Below, piece by piece: positions 8,092 to 16,794 of a stretch of 64,000 bases of DNA. Source of the stretch: Oscillospiraceae bacterium (GTDB lineage: Bacteria; Bacillota; Clostridia; Oscillospirales; Acutalibacteraceae); contig SVNZ01000004.1 in assembly GCA_015066595.1 (NCBI GenBank), forward strand, positions 62,001 through 126,000, written 5' to 3'. Position numbers and translations under genes: made by a program. Positions within the stretch are counted from its first letter, which is position 1, and each line of letters starts with the position of its first letter. The notes under the pieces were generated by a model that searched no databases, was not told the DNA's origin, and saw nothing but the letters and a program-made list of their open reading frames with translations.

Positions 8092-8235
8092 AAAAAAAGC
8101 AGCCTCTCCTTTAGAGGGAGAGGCAGGAAATTACATAGTTATAATGTAAGTGCTTCTTCCTCGGCAGGCGGAAAATCCATTATGTCATATGACACCTGCT
8201 GTCTTTAGAACAGCGAATATATTGTACTTAAAAAG
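8092..8235 (-). ncRNA. L10 leader (autoregulatory mRNA element) with attenuator hairpin
   Basis: Upstream of rplJ on the minus strand the hairpin GCTGTTCTAAAGACAGC is followed by AGGTG and, further on, CCTGCCGAGG, as in the ribosomal L10 leader that binds the L10-L12 complex. A second stem, GCCTCTCC/GGAGAGGC, followed by CTGCTTTTTTT, looks like the terminator arm. When L10-L12 is in excess, binding would favour termination before rplJ. The assignment is from motif resemblance. Confidence 0.8.
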
Positions 8236-8254
8236 TATAATATCAAAAAAGTGA

Positions 8255-8950
8255 TTAAGCGCCGAACTTTGTAGGGTTGATTCTAACGCTTGGACCCATT
8301 GTTGATGTTACTGCACAAGACTTGATGTACTGGCCTTTTGCAGCAGCTGGCTTAGCCTTAACGATAGCACCCATAAGAGTATCAAGGTTCTCCTGGAGCT
8401 TTTCTGTACCGAAAGAAGCTTTGCCGATTGGGCAGTGAATGATGTTAGTTTTATCAAGTCTGTACTCAATCTTACCAGCCTTAGCTTCTTTAACAGCTTT
8501 AGCGATATCAGGAGTAACAGTACCAGCCTTAGGGTTAGGCATCAAGCCACGAGGACCAAGGATTTTACCAAGACGACCTACAAGACCCATACAATCAGGT
8601 GTTGTGATAAGAACGTCAAAGTCCATCCAACCCTCTGTCTGAATCTTCTGTGTCATATCCTCAGCACCAACGAAATCAGCACCAGCTTCCTTAGCAAGGT
8701 TCTCGTTCTCGCCCTTGCAGATAGCAAGAACTCTAACGTTTTTACCTGTACCGTTTGGAAGTACGATAGCGCCTCTAACCTGCTGGTCAGCATGACGTGA
8801 GTCAACACCAAGCTTTACGTGGAGCTCGATTGTTTCATCAAATTTAGCAGTAGCTGTCTTAACAACTGTGTCAAGAGCTTCTGTTGTATCATATAATTTA
8901 GTTCTGTCGATAAGCTTAGCGTTATCAACATATTTCTTACCGTGTTTCAT
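8255..8950 (-). CDS. rplA: Ribosomal protein uL1
   Basis: 231 residues, full length for bacterial L1. It begins [16 protein letters not shown] and contains the family signature [18 protein letters not shown] then [14 protein letters not shown]1 binds 23S rRNA at the L1 stalk and helps deacylated tRNA leave. It follows rplK by 59 bases, as in most bacteria, and is separated from rplJ by the L10 leader. Confidence 0.97.
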   Translation of the reverse strand: MKHGKKYVDNAKLIDRTKLYDTTEALDTVVKTATAKFDETIELHVKLGVDSRHADQQVRGAIVLPNGTGKNVRVLAICKGENENLAKEAGADFVGAEDMTQKIQTEGWMDFDVLITTPDCMGLVGRLGKILGPRGLMPNPKAGTVTPDIAKAVKEAKAGKIEYRLDKTNIIHCPIGKASFGTEKLQENLDTLMGAIVKAKPAAAKGQYIKSCAVTSTMGPSVRINPTKFGA

Positions 8951-9009
8951 CTTTTCTCCTCCATTATTAGGTGGTTAAGCGGATAGTTCCTCCCACCCGG
9001 ATACATTTA

Positions 9010-9435
9010 TTAGTCGACAACTTCGATGCCCATTGATCTAGCAGTACCTGCGATCATTGAAGCAGCTGTTTCGATAGTAGCAGCATTTAAGTCTTTCATC
9101 TTCTGCTCTGCAATCTTAGCACACTGCTCACGAGTGATCTTAGCAACCTTCTTCTTGTTAGGTTCGCCTGATGCCTTCTCGATGTTGCAAGCCTTCTTGA
9201 TGAGTACAGCTGCAGGTGGTGTCTTTGTAATAAATGAGAAAGAACGGTCTGCATAGACTGTGATTACTACAGGAATGATAAGTCCTGCGTCGTTTTTAGT
9301 ACGTTCGTTGAATTCCTTTGTGAAAGCAACGATGTTTACACCATGCTGACCAAGAGCTGGACCAACAGGTGGTGCTGGTGTAGCTTTACCAGCCGGAATC
9401 TGTAACTTAATATAACCAGTTACCTTCTGAGCCAT
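9010..9435 (-). CDS. rplK: Ribosomal protein uL11
   Basis: 141 residues. The N-terminal domain has [20 protein letters not shown] and the C-terminal 23S-binding domain ends [13 protein letters not shown]11 is part of the GTPase-associated centre. Its distance of 59 bases to rplA and 103 bases from nusG fits the usual secE-nusG-rplK-rplA order. Confidence 0.97.
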   Translation of the reverse strand: MAQKVTGYIKLQIPAGKATPAPPVGPALGQHGVNIVAFTKEFNERTKNDAGLIIPVVITVYADRSFSFITKTPPAAVLIKKACNIEKASGEPNKKKVAKITREQCAKIAEQKMKDLNAATIETAASMIAGTARSMGIEVVD

Positions 9436-9538
9436 TGTTTATTCCTCCTAAATTCGTGGTAGATGGCGGAGTAGCAAATTTACTCCTCCCACAAGGGAAA
9501 ATCCCTCATATAAAAAGCGAATTGCTAATTATTCCAGT

Positions 9539-10063
9539 TTATTCTTCAATTGCTTCTGCCTGATTGAGCTCAAGCTCAACAGGGGTTTCACGTCCAAACA
9601 TAGAGATTGTAACGCGAACATAGTTTTTGTCAACATCAAGCTCGTCAACAATACCAACAAAGTCCTCAAGTGGACCGTCAATAATACGAACCTGATCGCC
9701 AACTTTGTACGAAACCTCAACTACGCGTGTTTCAACGCCCATACGATAAACCTCAGCTTCTGTAAGAGGCACAGGCTTAGATGATGGACCAACAAAACCG
9801 GTACAACCGCGGATGTTGCGGACAACATACCAAGTCTCGTCAGTGTAGACCATTTTTACGAAAACATAGCCAGGGAAGAGCTTGCGCTCTACTTCCTTTG
9901 TAGAACCGTCATCTTTGATCTCTGTGACAATCTCTGTCGGAACCTTAACGTCCTGGATCATATCCTGAAGGCCTCGGTTTTCTACAGTTGTCATCAAAGT
10001 AGACGCAACCTTGTTTTCGTATCCTGAATAAGTATGGACAACATACCATCTAGCTTCACTCAT
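9539..10063 (-). CDS. nusG: Transcription elongation/antitermination factor NusG
   Basis: 174 residues with the NGN domain (ARWYVVHTYSGYENKVA; FPGYVFVKMVYTDETWYVVR) and a C-terminal KOW domain (YKVGDQVRIIDGPLEDFVG). NusG binds the RNA polymerase clamp and links transcription to Rho or the ribosome. It sits directly after secE and before rplK. Confidence 0.97.
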   Translation of the reverse strand: MSEARWYVVHTYSGYENKVASTLMTTVENRGLQDMIQDVKVPTEIVTEIKDDGSTKEVERKLFPGYVFVKMVYTDETWYVVRNIRGCTGFVGPSSKPVPLTEAEVYRMGVETRVVEVSYKVGDQVRIIDGPLEDFVGIVDELDVDKNYVRVTISMFGRETPVELELNQAEAIEE

Positions 10064-10104
10064 GAATACTTCTCCTTTTTAATAAGTTGAAAAGTCAAAA
10101 TCAA

Positions 10105-10338
10105 TTATGAAACAACAGATGAACCTGTATCCATTACAAGACCCAAGAGTTCGTACAGACCCATATCAAGGGCAAAAATGAACAGACCAGCAATAACGAT
10201 AACTAATACTACGATACCGAAGTTCTTAGTTGTTGCTAAAGCTGATGGCCAAGAAATCTTCTTGATCTCACCAATGCACGCACGGAAGAAAGAAAAGATC
10301 TTAGAAAAAACGTTTTTCTTTGCTTTTACTTCAGCCAT
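10105..10338 (-). CDS. secE: Preprotein translocase subunit SecE
   Basis: 77 residues: a basic amphipathic segment (FFRACIGEIKKISWPS, the SecE signature) then one membrane helix (FGIVVLVIVIAGLFIFALDMGLYELLG). This is the single-span SecE that clamps SecY. It lies between rpmG and nusG. Confidence 0.95.
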   Translation of the reverse strand: MAEVKAKKNVFSKIFSFFRACIGEIKKISWPSALATTKNFGIVVLVIVIAGLFIFALDMGLYELLGLVMDTGSSVVS

Positions 10339-10354
10339 TTCTTTTCCCTCCGTA

Positions 10355-10504
10355 TTACTTTGTTTCCTTGTGCAGAGTGTGTTTCTTGCAGAATCTGCAA
10401 TACTTGTTCATCTCAAGCCTGTCAGGATCGTTTTTCTTGTTTTTCATTGTGTTGTAATTACGCTGTTTGCACTCAGTGCAGGCCAATGTGATTTTTACTC
10501 TCAT
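10355..10504 (-). CDS. rpmG: Ribosomal protein bL33
   Basis: 49 residues from the ATG at 10504, 6 bases after GGGAGGTG. It begins [12 protein letters not shown] and contains [15 protein letters not shown]. Four cysteines in two CxxC pairs (CTEC, CRFC) mark the zinc-binding form of L33. It heads the operon and is 16 bases from secE. Confidence 0.96.
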   Translation of the reverse strand: MRVKITLACTECKQRNYNTMKNKKNDPDRLEMNKYCRFCKKHTLHKETK

Positions 10505-10591
10505 TTAACGGCACCTCCCGGTATTTTCGGAATAATTTAGCCTCCCTCAAAAGGGCGCAAAAAAATAGACCCCTTTTTCGAGGTACTTAGA

Positions 10592-10620
10592 AGTATATCA
10601 TAAGAAAGTCAAGTAGTCAA
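10592..10620 (-). promoter_or_regulatory. Promoter of rpmG-secE-nusG operon
   Basis: On the minus strand TTGACT (10615-10620), a 17-base spacer ending in TGA, and TATACT (10592-10597) make a near-consensus housekeeping promoter. The leader to rpmG is about 80 nt. Confidence 0.8.
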
Positions 10621-10642
10621 GCAATTTTGCAATAATTTTGTA

Positions 10643-10683
10643 AAAAATCGGCACAACAACATTATAGATGTCATTGTGCCGAT
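10643..10683 (-). terminator. Terminator of the gene at 10736
   Basis: On the minus strand CGGCACAA...TTGTGCCG with a 17-base loop is followed by ATTTTTTAC. It lies 52 bases past the stop. Confidence 0.8.
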
Positions 10684-10735
10684 AAATCTGCTTAAAAACT
10701 GCGTTTGTTGAGCATTTTGCCCATATAAAAACTCC

Positions 10736-11509
10736 TTACAGACGTGTGCCTGTCTGGGTTACTACTTTCTTCACTTTTTCAGGCTTAACTTTCTTGCCTT
10801 TAAACTTCAACGCACTCTTGTATGCTTTGAGTAAATCAGTAGACATAAGGGACTCGATAACTTCTTTGTGTTTTTCATCAATAGAGTTCAGAATAACGAT
10901 AGTGATGATAGCACGTGTATCAGGGTCACCGTTTAAATACTGAGCTGAAAGAATGCTCATAAGCTTTGTTATTTCAGCCTTGCTACCTTGTGCAACTAAA
11001 GTGTTCACCTTTGGTACAATAAACTCTCTTGTGAAGGTAACTGAGCGGAAAGGATAGTAGCTGTCTTCTTCGTTTTTTATCTCTGCCTTGAGTTGAGGGA
11101 AAAGCTTCACCAGACGCTTAGCAAGAAATACAGGATCAGCACCGCTCTCATCAGACTTCTTTTTCTTAGTCTGCTTAACACGCTTTATATTGACAGGAGT
11201 AGAAACCGCATCAGCAAAATCGTTACCGATAGAGTTTGCTTCTCTTTCTGTGTCTGTTTCAGGGTTGAACATCCAAGTAGCCATAGTCTTCCACTCGTTG
11301 TCAGGACCTTCGTCAGTCATAGCACATGAACGCATAACCATATGCATCTTGTCCACATAATAAATAACAGAATAGGCTACATTCTCACCTGTAAAAAGAG
11401 CTACCATCTCAGAAGCGTCGGTGTTATCAACCTTGTTCTTTTTAAAGCCTTGATTTTCAAGTGCTGCATACACCTTGTCGCAGACAATATTAAATGCCTT
11501 TATTATCAT
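10736..11509 (-). CDS. Hypothetical protein, about 257 residues
   Basis: Start taken at the ATG at 11509, with AAGGAA about 8 bases upstream; the frame is open 23 codons further. No signal peptide or membrane segment is seen. The N-terminal half has AALENQGFKKNKV and YYVDKMHMVMRSCAMTDEGP, then a lysine-rich linker (VKQTKKKKSDESG), and a mostly helical C-terminal half ending in a basic tail (KFKGKKVKPEKVKKVV). I do not recognise the family. It has its own terminator and stands divergently from murI. Confidence 0.75.
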   Translation of the reverse strand: MIIKAFNIVCDKVYAALENQGFKKNKVDNTDASEMVALFTGENVAYSVIYYVDKMHMVMRSCAMTDEGPDNEWKTMATWMFNPETDTEREANSIGNDFADAVSTPVNIKRVKQTKKKKSDESGADPVFLAKRLVKLFPQLKAEIKNEEDSYYPFRSVTFTREFIVPKVNTLVAQGSKAEITKLMSILSAQYLNGDPDTRAIITIVILNSIDEKHKEVIESLMSTDLLKAYKSALKFKGKKVKPEKVKKVVTQTGTRL

Positions 11510-11580
11510 AAAATCATTCCTTTTTATCGCTTTCATCAAATTATACATTGTATTGTTCGCTTTGTCAAAGGTTTTCACAC

Positions 11581-11609
11581 TTGAAAGCGCTTTAGCTTTG
11601 TGCTATTAT
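11581..11609 (+). promoter_or_regulatory. Candidate promoter of murI
   Basis: TTGAAA (11581-11586) and TATTAT (11604-11609) are spaced by 17 bases, about 55 bases upstream of the murI start. Confidence 0.6.
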
Positions 11610-11666
11610 ATATAAGTATATTTATGTCTTTAGACAAAAATAATAAATGTCTAAGAGGTTTTTTCT

Positions 11667-12479
11667 ATGAACAATAACGCTATCGGAGTTTTTGACTCAG
11701 GTTTAGGTGGCTTATCAGCTGTTAAGCAGATGCTCAAAGCTATGCCAAATGAAAACATAATATACTTTGGTGATACAGGCAGAGTGCCTTACGGCAACCG
11801 TAGTAAGGATACCATCAGACGTTATGCTATGCAGGATGCTAATTTTCTTTTAAAGAACAATGTTAAGATGGTTATTGCAGCGTGCGGAACAGTAAGCTCT
11901 GTTGCACCTGATTTAGAAAGCGTGCTCAAGGTACCGTACACAGGGGTTGTTCTTCCTACTTGCTTTACAGCGCTCAAGGAAAGTAAAAACGGTAAAGTAG
12001 GTGTCATCGGTACTACCGCTACAATAAACTCCCACAGCTACAAAACCCGTATAAATCAGAAGAACCCCAGCTTTGAGGTTTTTGAGCAGGACTGTCCGCT
12101 TTTTGTACCGCTGGTTGAAAACGGTTTCATCGACAGAAATGACCCTGTTGTAAAGCTCATTGTCGAAAGATATATGTCAAACCTCAAAAACGCCGGTGTT
12201 GACACCGTCATATTGGGTTGTACCCACTACCCTATCTTAAAAGATGCTATCGCAGATTATATGGGCAAAGATGTGCTTCTTATAGACTCGGGCAAAGAAA
12301 CCGCATTATACACTAAAAAGGTGCTCAGCGAAAACGGTCTTACAAATACTTCAAATGAAATCGGTAACGCACAGTTTTTTGTCAGCGACACACCGGATAA
12401 TTTCGAAAAAATCGCTACACTGTTCTTAGAAAAAGATATGAACAACAAAGCACAGCAGATAAACATTGAGGAATACTAA
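11667..12479 (+). CDS. murI: Glutamate racemase
   Basis: 270 residues. MurI makes D-glutamate for peptidoglycan with two catalytic cysteines. The first lies in VIAACGTVSS, where many MurI proteins have ACNTAS; the second is in LGCTHYPIL. The N-terminal IGVFDSGLGGLS and YFGDTGRVPYG are standard. The Asn-to-Gly change beside the first cysteine is worth noting but is not proof of lost function. It heads an apparent murI-DUF1934-argS operon; the next gene starts 4 bases after the stop. Confidence 0.95.
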   Translation: MNNNAIGVFDSGLGGLSAVKQMLKAMPNENIIYFGDTGRVPYGNRSKDTIRRYAMQDANFLLKNNVKMVIAACGTVSSVAPDLESVLKVPYTGVVLPTCFTALKESKNGKVGVIGTTATINSHSYKTRINQKNPSFEVFEQDCPLFVPLVENGFIDRNDPVVKLIVERYMSNLKNAGVDTVILGCTHYPILKDAIADYMGKDVLLIDSGKETALYTKKVLSENGLTNTSNEIGNAQFFVSDTPDNFEKIATLFLEKDMNNKAQQINIEEY

Positions 12480-12483
12480 AAAA

Positions 12484-12915
12484 ATGCAAAAAGAGTACAT
12501 CATCACCGTTATTGGCACTCAAGAAATCGACGGTGAAAAAGATAAAATCGAAGTCATCACCACAGGTGATTATGTTTTAAAAAACGGTCACCGCTACATA
12601 AAGTACAAAGAATACGACAACGAAAACCCAAGCATCACTACTGACACAGTAGTTAAAGTCGAAAACGATAACAAGGTTACTATCCTTCGTATGGGAGAGC
12701 ACCAGTCACGACTCGTACTCGAAAACGGTGTTCGACATCAGTGTCACTATCACACTGCTATGGGTGATATCTTAATGGGCGTTTACACTTCTAAGGTCGA
12801 GCACACTCTCACTGATAAGGGTGGCGACATCAAAGTTAAATATCAGCTTGATTTCTTCGCTGATTTAGTATCGGACAACGAAATTCACATCAATATAAAA
12901 GAAAAAGAGGAATAA
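12484..12915 (+). CDS. DUF1934 (YwiB-like) beta-barrel protein
   Basis: 143 residues from the ATG at 12484, preceded by GAGGAA inside the end of murI. It has the family pattern: YIITVIGTQEIDGEKDKIEV, YIKYKEYD, RMGEHQSRLVLENG and YTSKVEHTL. DUF1934 proteins are calycin-like barrels of unknown role. They commonly stand next to argS, as here (2-base gap). A soluble cytoplasmic protein. Confidence 0.85.
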   Translation: MQKEYIITVIGTQEIDGEKDKIEVITTGDYVLKNGHRYIKYKEYDNENPSITTDTVVKVENDNKVTILRMGEHQSRLVLENGVRHQCHYHTAMGDILMGVYTSKVEHTLTDKGGDIKVKYQLDFFADLVSDNEIHINIKEKEE

Positions 12916-12917
12916 GC

Positions 12918-14654
12918 ATGGCACATACATCTATCAATACAGAAAAATCACTTCGCATAGCAATTGAAAACGCTATCAAAAAAGCGATAGAAAAAGGACA
13001 GCTCACGGACGCCCCTATCCCGCAGTTTGTTATCGAAGAGCCTGCTGACAGAAGTCACGGTGATCTCGCTACAAACGCAGCTATGGCAGGCGCACGCGCA
13101 TTCAGGCTACCACCATTTAAAATTGCTCAGGCTATCACAGAAAACATCGACTTGTCCGATACCCTTGTTGAGCGTTTTGAAGTAGCAGGTCCGGGCTTCA
13201 TCAACTTCTTTTTGTCAAAGCAGTATTTTGCACAAGTCGTAAAAGACGTACTTTCTGAAGGCGACAACTACGGCAAAAGCGACTACGGCAAAAACAAAAA
13301 AGTTATGGTGGAGTTTGTATCAGCTAACCCTACAGGCCCTATGCATATGGGTAACGCTCGAGGCGGTGCACTCGGCGACTGTTTAGCCGCTGTGCTCAAA
13401 AAAGCCGGCTACGATGTCGCTCGTGAATTTTACGTAAACGATGCGGGTAACCAGATCGAAAAATTCGCATGTTCTTTGGAAGCTCGCTACCTTCAGCTTT
13501 TTGACAGCACAGTAGAATTCCCTGAAGACGGATATCAGGGTGGGGATATCATCGACCACGCTAAAGCGTACGCTAACGAATTTTCAGATGCCTTGGTAAA
13601 TGTTTCTTCAGAGAAGCGTAAGAAAGTCCTCGTTGACTATGCACTCCCTAAGAACATAGACAAAATGCAAGCTGATATGGCTAAATATCGTATCACTTAC
13701 GACAAGTGGTTCTTTGAGAGCACACTTCACGAAGCAGGCGATGTAAAGCGTGTTGTAGACACCTTAACCGAGAAAGGTCTCACCTACGAAAAAGAAGGCG
13801 CTATCTGGTATAAAAACAAAGAGGTTTGCACAAAGAAGCTTTTAGAACAAGGTAAAACTCAGGAATATATTGATAACCTCGAGCTCAAAGACGATGTTCT
13901 TATCAGACAAAACGGTAACCCAACATATTTCACAGCAGACATCGCATACCACAAAAATAAATTCGAGCGTGGCTTTGAGACGCTCATCGACGTATGGGGC
14001 GCTGACCATCACGGTCACGTTATGCGTATGCAGAACGCTATGGATGCTATCGGCTGTAACGGTGATAACCTACACGTACTTTTGATGCAGCTTGTAAAGC
14101 TTGTCAAAAACGGTGAAGCTGTTAAAATGAGCAAGCGTACAGGTAAGGCCATCGGTCTGTCAGACCTGCTCGACGAAGTTCCTGTTGACAGCGTACGTTT
14201 CCTTTTCAACACTAGGGAAGCTAACACTCAGATGGACTTTGACTTAGGTCTTGCTGTTACACAGGATAACCAAAACCCTGTTTACTATGTTCAGTACGCA
14301 CACGCAAGAATCTGTTCAATTCTGAAAGCTCTTGAAAAAGATGGTGTGACACAAAGGCAGTGCACTGACGATGAACTAAAGCTATTAACAAAAAGCGAAG
14401 AGCTCGAACTCATCCATCATCTTGCATCGTTTGAAACACAGATCATCTCTGCCGCTAATGACTATGACCCTACAAAAATCACTCGATATGTTACCACACT
14501 TGCTACTCTTTTCCACAAGTTCTACAACGCATGTAGAGTAAAGGGTGAAGATGAATCACTTACACAGGCAAGACTTTCTCTTTGCATCTGTGTAAAAACA
14601 GTTATCAAGAACGTACTATCGATGTTTAACATTACCTGCCCTGAGCAGATGTGA
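12918..14654 (+). CDS. argS: Arginyl-tRNA synthetase
   Basis: 578 residues, full length. The N-terminal Add-1 domain precedes the class I catalytic core, with the HIGH-type motif HMGNARGGALGD and KMSKR as the KMSKS loop, and the DALR anticodon-binding domain at the end (YYVQYAHARICSIL onward). It charges tRNA-Arg. It is the last gene of the murI operon and is followed by a strong terminator. Confidence 0.97.
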   Translation: MAHTSINTEKSLRIAIENAIKKAIEKGQLTDAPIPQFVIEEPADRSHGDLATNAAMAGARAFRLPPFKIAQAITENIDLSDTLVERFEVAGPGFINFFLSKQYFAQVVKDVLSEGDNYGKSDYGKNKKVMVEFVSANPTGPMHMGNARGGALGDCLAAVLKKAGYDVAREFYVNDAGNQIEKFACSLEARYLQLFDSTVEFPEDGYQGGDIIDHAKAYANEFSDALVNVSSEKRKKVLVDYALPKNIDKMQADMAKYRITYDKWFFESTLHEAGDVKRVVDTLTEKGLTYEKEGAIWYKNKEVCTKKLLEQGKTQEYIDNLELKDDVLIRQNGNPTYFTADIAYHKNKFERGFETLIDVWGADHHGHVMRMQNAMDAIGCNGDNLHVLLMQLVKLVKNGEAVKMSKRTGKAIGLSDLLDEVPVDSVRFLFNTREANTQMDFDLGLAVTQDNQNPVYYVQYAHARICSILKALEKDGVTQRQCTDDELKLLTKSEELELIHHLASFETQIISAANDYDPTKITRYVTTLATLFHKFYNACRVKGEDESLTQARLSLCICVKTVIKNVLSMFNITCPEQM

Positions 14655-14669
14655 TTTTTACAAAAAACT

Positions 14670-14703
14670 AAGGACTAGCAAAAACGCTAGTCCTTCTTTT
14701 TTT
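14670..14703. terminator. Terminator after argS
   Basis: The perfect stem AAGGACTAGC/GCTAGTCCTT is followed by CTTTTTTTTTC. It overlaps the 3' end of the convergent HD gene and may serve both. Confidence 0.9.
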
Positions 14704-15259
14704 CTTCTTCAATTTTCTTTATGCTTTGGATTCTTAATATTTCTCTTAGATCTTTAGTATATTGTGACCACTCGCAATTCTCTTTACCATAGACAAGATT
14801 TTCTTTATACTCCATTTCAATCCAAGTAGAAATATCAGCTTCGTTGTGAGAAACAACTGCCTCAAGATTATCAAGAGCTCTAAAAAGCTTTGCTTCATCA
14901 GTTCTTAGCTCATTCATTTCTTCAAACAGAGTTCTAAACTCACAAGCTGTATTTTCAGGAAGCTTTGAGAGAAGATACTCTATAGCTTTTTGCTCTTCTT
15001 TTTCGTTTTCTTCATTTTTATAAAACGCAGGAACATCTCCCGTTACCGCTTCGCCAAAATCGTGAATAAGACACATTTTGATAACCTTATCTATATCAAG
15101 AGTAGGAAATTCATCTTTGCAAAGCATAGCCATAGTAGCAAGCCTCCACGAATGCTCTGCAACAGATTCTCTTCTACCACTAGATGTCCACGAATGACGT
15201 GTGTTACATTTTAGCTTTTCTATTAAACTCAAAAATTCAATCAACTTACGCTGTTCCAT
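14687..15259 (-). CDS. HD-domain hydrolase, YfbR/HDDC2-like
   Basis: 190 residues. The HD-domain metal ligands appear in order: His in TRHSW, His in SVAEHSWR, His-Asp in LIHDFGEAVTGD, and a downstream Asp in RALDNLEA. The family includes 5'-nucleotidases acting on deoxynucleoside monophosphates, so a nucleotide clean-up role is likely. The C-terminus is Lys/Glu rich. It is convergent with argS and upstream of the second DUF559 element. Confidence 0.85.
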   Translation of the reverse strand: MEQRKLIEFLSLIEKLKCNTRHSWTSSGRRESVAEHSWRLATMAMLCKDEFPTLDIDKVIKMCLIHDFGEAVTGDVPAFYKNEENEKEEQKAIEYLLSKLPENTACEFRTLFEEMNELRTDEAKLFRALDNLEAVVSHNEADISTWIEMEYKENLVYGKENCEWSQYTKDLREILRIQSIKKIEEEKKKD

Positions 15260-15284
15260 ATCACACCACTTAGAATTTCATCTC

Positions 15285-15683
15285 CTATAAGGCTCCCTCT
15301 GACGAGGGAGCTGTCAGCAATGCTGACTGAGGGAGAGACTTTTTTACAATAGAGTCTATGTATTCACAAACTCCTTGAAAATCATTCGCTACCTCCAGAT
15401 TAGTGAATCTGACAACTTGTAACCCCATATTCTCAAGCTCTGTTGCTCGTATCTTATCTTTGTTTTCCTGAGGATATGCATAGTGACCGCTACCGTCTAA
15501 CTCTATAACAAGTCTAGCTTTTGCACAATAAAAATCTGCGATATATTCACCGATAGCTTTCTGTCTTTGAAACCTGACAGGATAAGTTCTCAAAAAATCA
15601 TACCAGAGTTTTTTCTCCCATCGAGTCATATTTTTACGCAAAGCCCTAGCCAAAGAGATGTTTTTCTTATTATACTCTTTCAC
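15285..15683 (-). CDS. DUF559 family endonuclease-like protein (second copy)
   Basis: 132 residues from the GTG at 15683, placed just after the GGAGGGAGAG end of the right-hand repeat, which serves as ribosome-binding site. The same protein family as at 3302: LWYDFLRTYPVRFQRQKAIG, IADFYCAKARLVIELDGSGH and CEYIDSIVKK. The ELDG motif is intact here. The frame runs through the left repeat, so the last ~10 residues are repeat-encoded. Function unknown; Vsr-like nuclease fold expected. Confidence 0.75.
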   Translation of the reverse strand: MKEYNKKNISLARALRKNMTRWEKKLWYDFLRTYPVRFQRQKAIGEYIADFYCAKARLVIELDGSGHYAYPQENKDKIRATELENMGLQVVRFTNLEVANDFQGVCEYIDSIVKKSLPQSALLTAPSSEGAL

Positions 15684-15738
15684 TTCTCTCCCTCCGAGTT
15701 TTGCTCCGCAAAACCCACCTCCCTCATCAGATGGAGGC
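15292..15738 (-). mobile_element. Second DUF559-nuclease element with terminal palindromic repeats
   Basis: Same plan as the element at 3250: one DUF559 gene between two palindromic repeats in inverted orientation. Left (15292-15339): CTCCCTC TGAC GAGGGAG followed by GTCAGC AAT GCTGAC and GAGGGAGAG. Right (15685-15738): a GTTTTGC/GCAAAAC inner stem and an outer CCTCC...GGAGG stem. No clear flanking direct repeat is seen, suggesting an older insertion or a different origin. Confidence 0.55.
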
Positions 15739-15752
15739 AATCTGCGTTCATA

Positions 15753-15929
15753 CTACAACTTACTTTTTCTCAACATTATGAGAACACCAATGAGCGAGAG
15801 CACTACGCATGCTATAGCGATATAACTGCTGATTTGACCGAACACCTGAGCATCTACAAGCAACGACACAAGCATCAGTACAATGCAAACAAAGAGCAAA
15901 ACGCTAATAAATATCAACTTTTTCAGCAT
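15753..15929 (-). CDS. Small two-helix membrane protein
   Basis: 58 residues from the ATG at 15929, whose start overlaps the rsmA stop region (TGATATG arrangement), suggesting translational coupling. Two hydrophobic helices: LIFISVLLFVCIVLMLVSLL and ISSYIAIACVVLSLIGVLI, then a basic tail LRKSKL. Function unknown. An upstream in-frame ATG at 15977 lies inside rsmA and is less likely. Confidence 0.65.
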   Translation of the reverse strand: MLKKLIFISVLLFVCIVLMLVSLLVDAQVFGQISSYIAIACVVLSLIGVLIMLRKSKL

Positions 15930-15930
15930 A

Positions 15931-16794
15931 TCAATCATCCCTCTCAAAAATCCCATCAGCGATTTTCGAAAAATCATCGAGTGTCAGCTGTTCTGCCCTT
16001 GCAGTAGGTGATAGACCACACTGTGCTAATATATCGCTGATAACACTTTTTTCGATACCCATACCACTTGCTATGGAGTTCACAACCGTTTTTCTGCGTT
16101 GAGCAAATGCGGCTTTGACCACCTTAAAAAATGTCTTTTCACTCTTAGCTTTTGCTCGTGGCTGTGAGCTCACATCAAGCCTGATTACTGCCGAATCAAC
16201 CTTTGGTGCAGGCATAAACGAGCCTGACGACACATGAAACAACAGCTGTGGTTCACTGTAGTAGTTCACTGCAACAGTAACCGCAGAGCTCTGTCTTGTG
16301 CCTACTTTTGCGCATATACGCTCAGCCGCTTCTTTTTGAACCATAACGGTGATAGCGTCAATCGGAAGTTTTTCTTCAAGTAGCTTCATAATAACAGGTG
16401 AAGTAATATAGTACGGAAGATTTGCACATACTACTACTCTCATACCCTCAAACTCTTCTTCGATGAGCTTTTTCAAATCTATTTTTAGTATATCGCCGCT
16501 CACAACTTTTATGTTATCGTGCTCAGCTAAAGTTTCATCGAGCACAGGAAGCAGTCGTTTATCAAGCTCAATGCTGACTACTTTATCGGCACGAAGGCAC
16601 AGCTCGTGAGTGAGCACTCCTACACCTGGGCCTACTTCGATAACACCGACGCCTTTATCTGCACCACAAAACTCAGCCATCCTCGGACACACTGACGGGT
16701 TAATCAAAAAGTTCTGCCCGAGTGACTTTGAAAAAGTAAACCCGTGTCGGGAAAGTATATTTTTAATTGTCAAAATGTTAGTAAGATTATCCAT
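15931..16794 (-). CDS. rsmA: 16S rRNA (adenine1518-N6/adenine1519-N6)-dimethyltransferase
   Basis: 287 residues. SAM-binding motif VIEVGPGVGVLT and catalytic NLPYYITSPV, then the C-terminal helical domain. Also called KsgA; it dimethylates two adenosines at the 3' end of 16S rRNA during 30S maturation. It overlaps the upstream methyltransferase gene by 8 bases, so both RNA methyltransferases and the small membrane protein probably form one operon. Confidence 0.96.
   Translation of the reverse strand: MDNLTNILTIKNILSRHGFTFSKSLGQNFLINPSVCPRMAEFCGADKGVGVIEVGPGVGVLTHELCLRADKVVSIELDKRLLPVLDETLAEHDNIKVVSGDILKIDLKKLIEEEFEGMRVVVCANLPYYITSPVIMKLLEEKLPIDAITVMVQKEAAERICAKVGTRQSSAVTVAVNYYSEPQLLFHVSSGSFMPAPKVDSAVIRLDVSSQPRAKAKSEKTFFKVVKAAFAQRRKTVVNSIASGMGIEKSVISDILAQCGLSPTARAEQLTLDDFSKIADGIFERDD

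Noticed and set aside
10540..10570. Another copy of the DUF559-type palindromic repeat upstream of rpmG
   Set aside because: Only a partial CCTCCCTC...AGGG match without the second hairpin; too short to call.
15281..15745. Target-site duplication around the second DUF559 element
   Set aside because: The sequences just outside the two ends do not match over more than a few bases.
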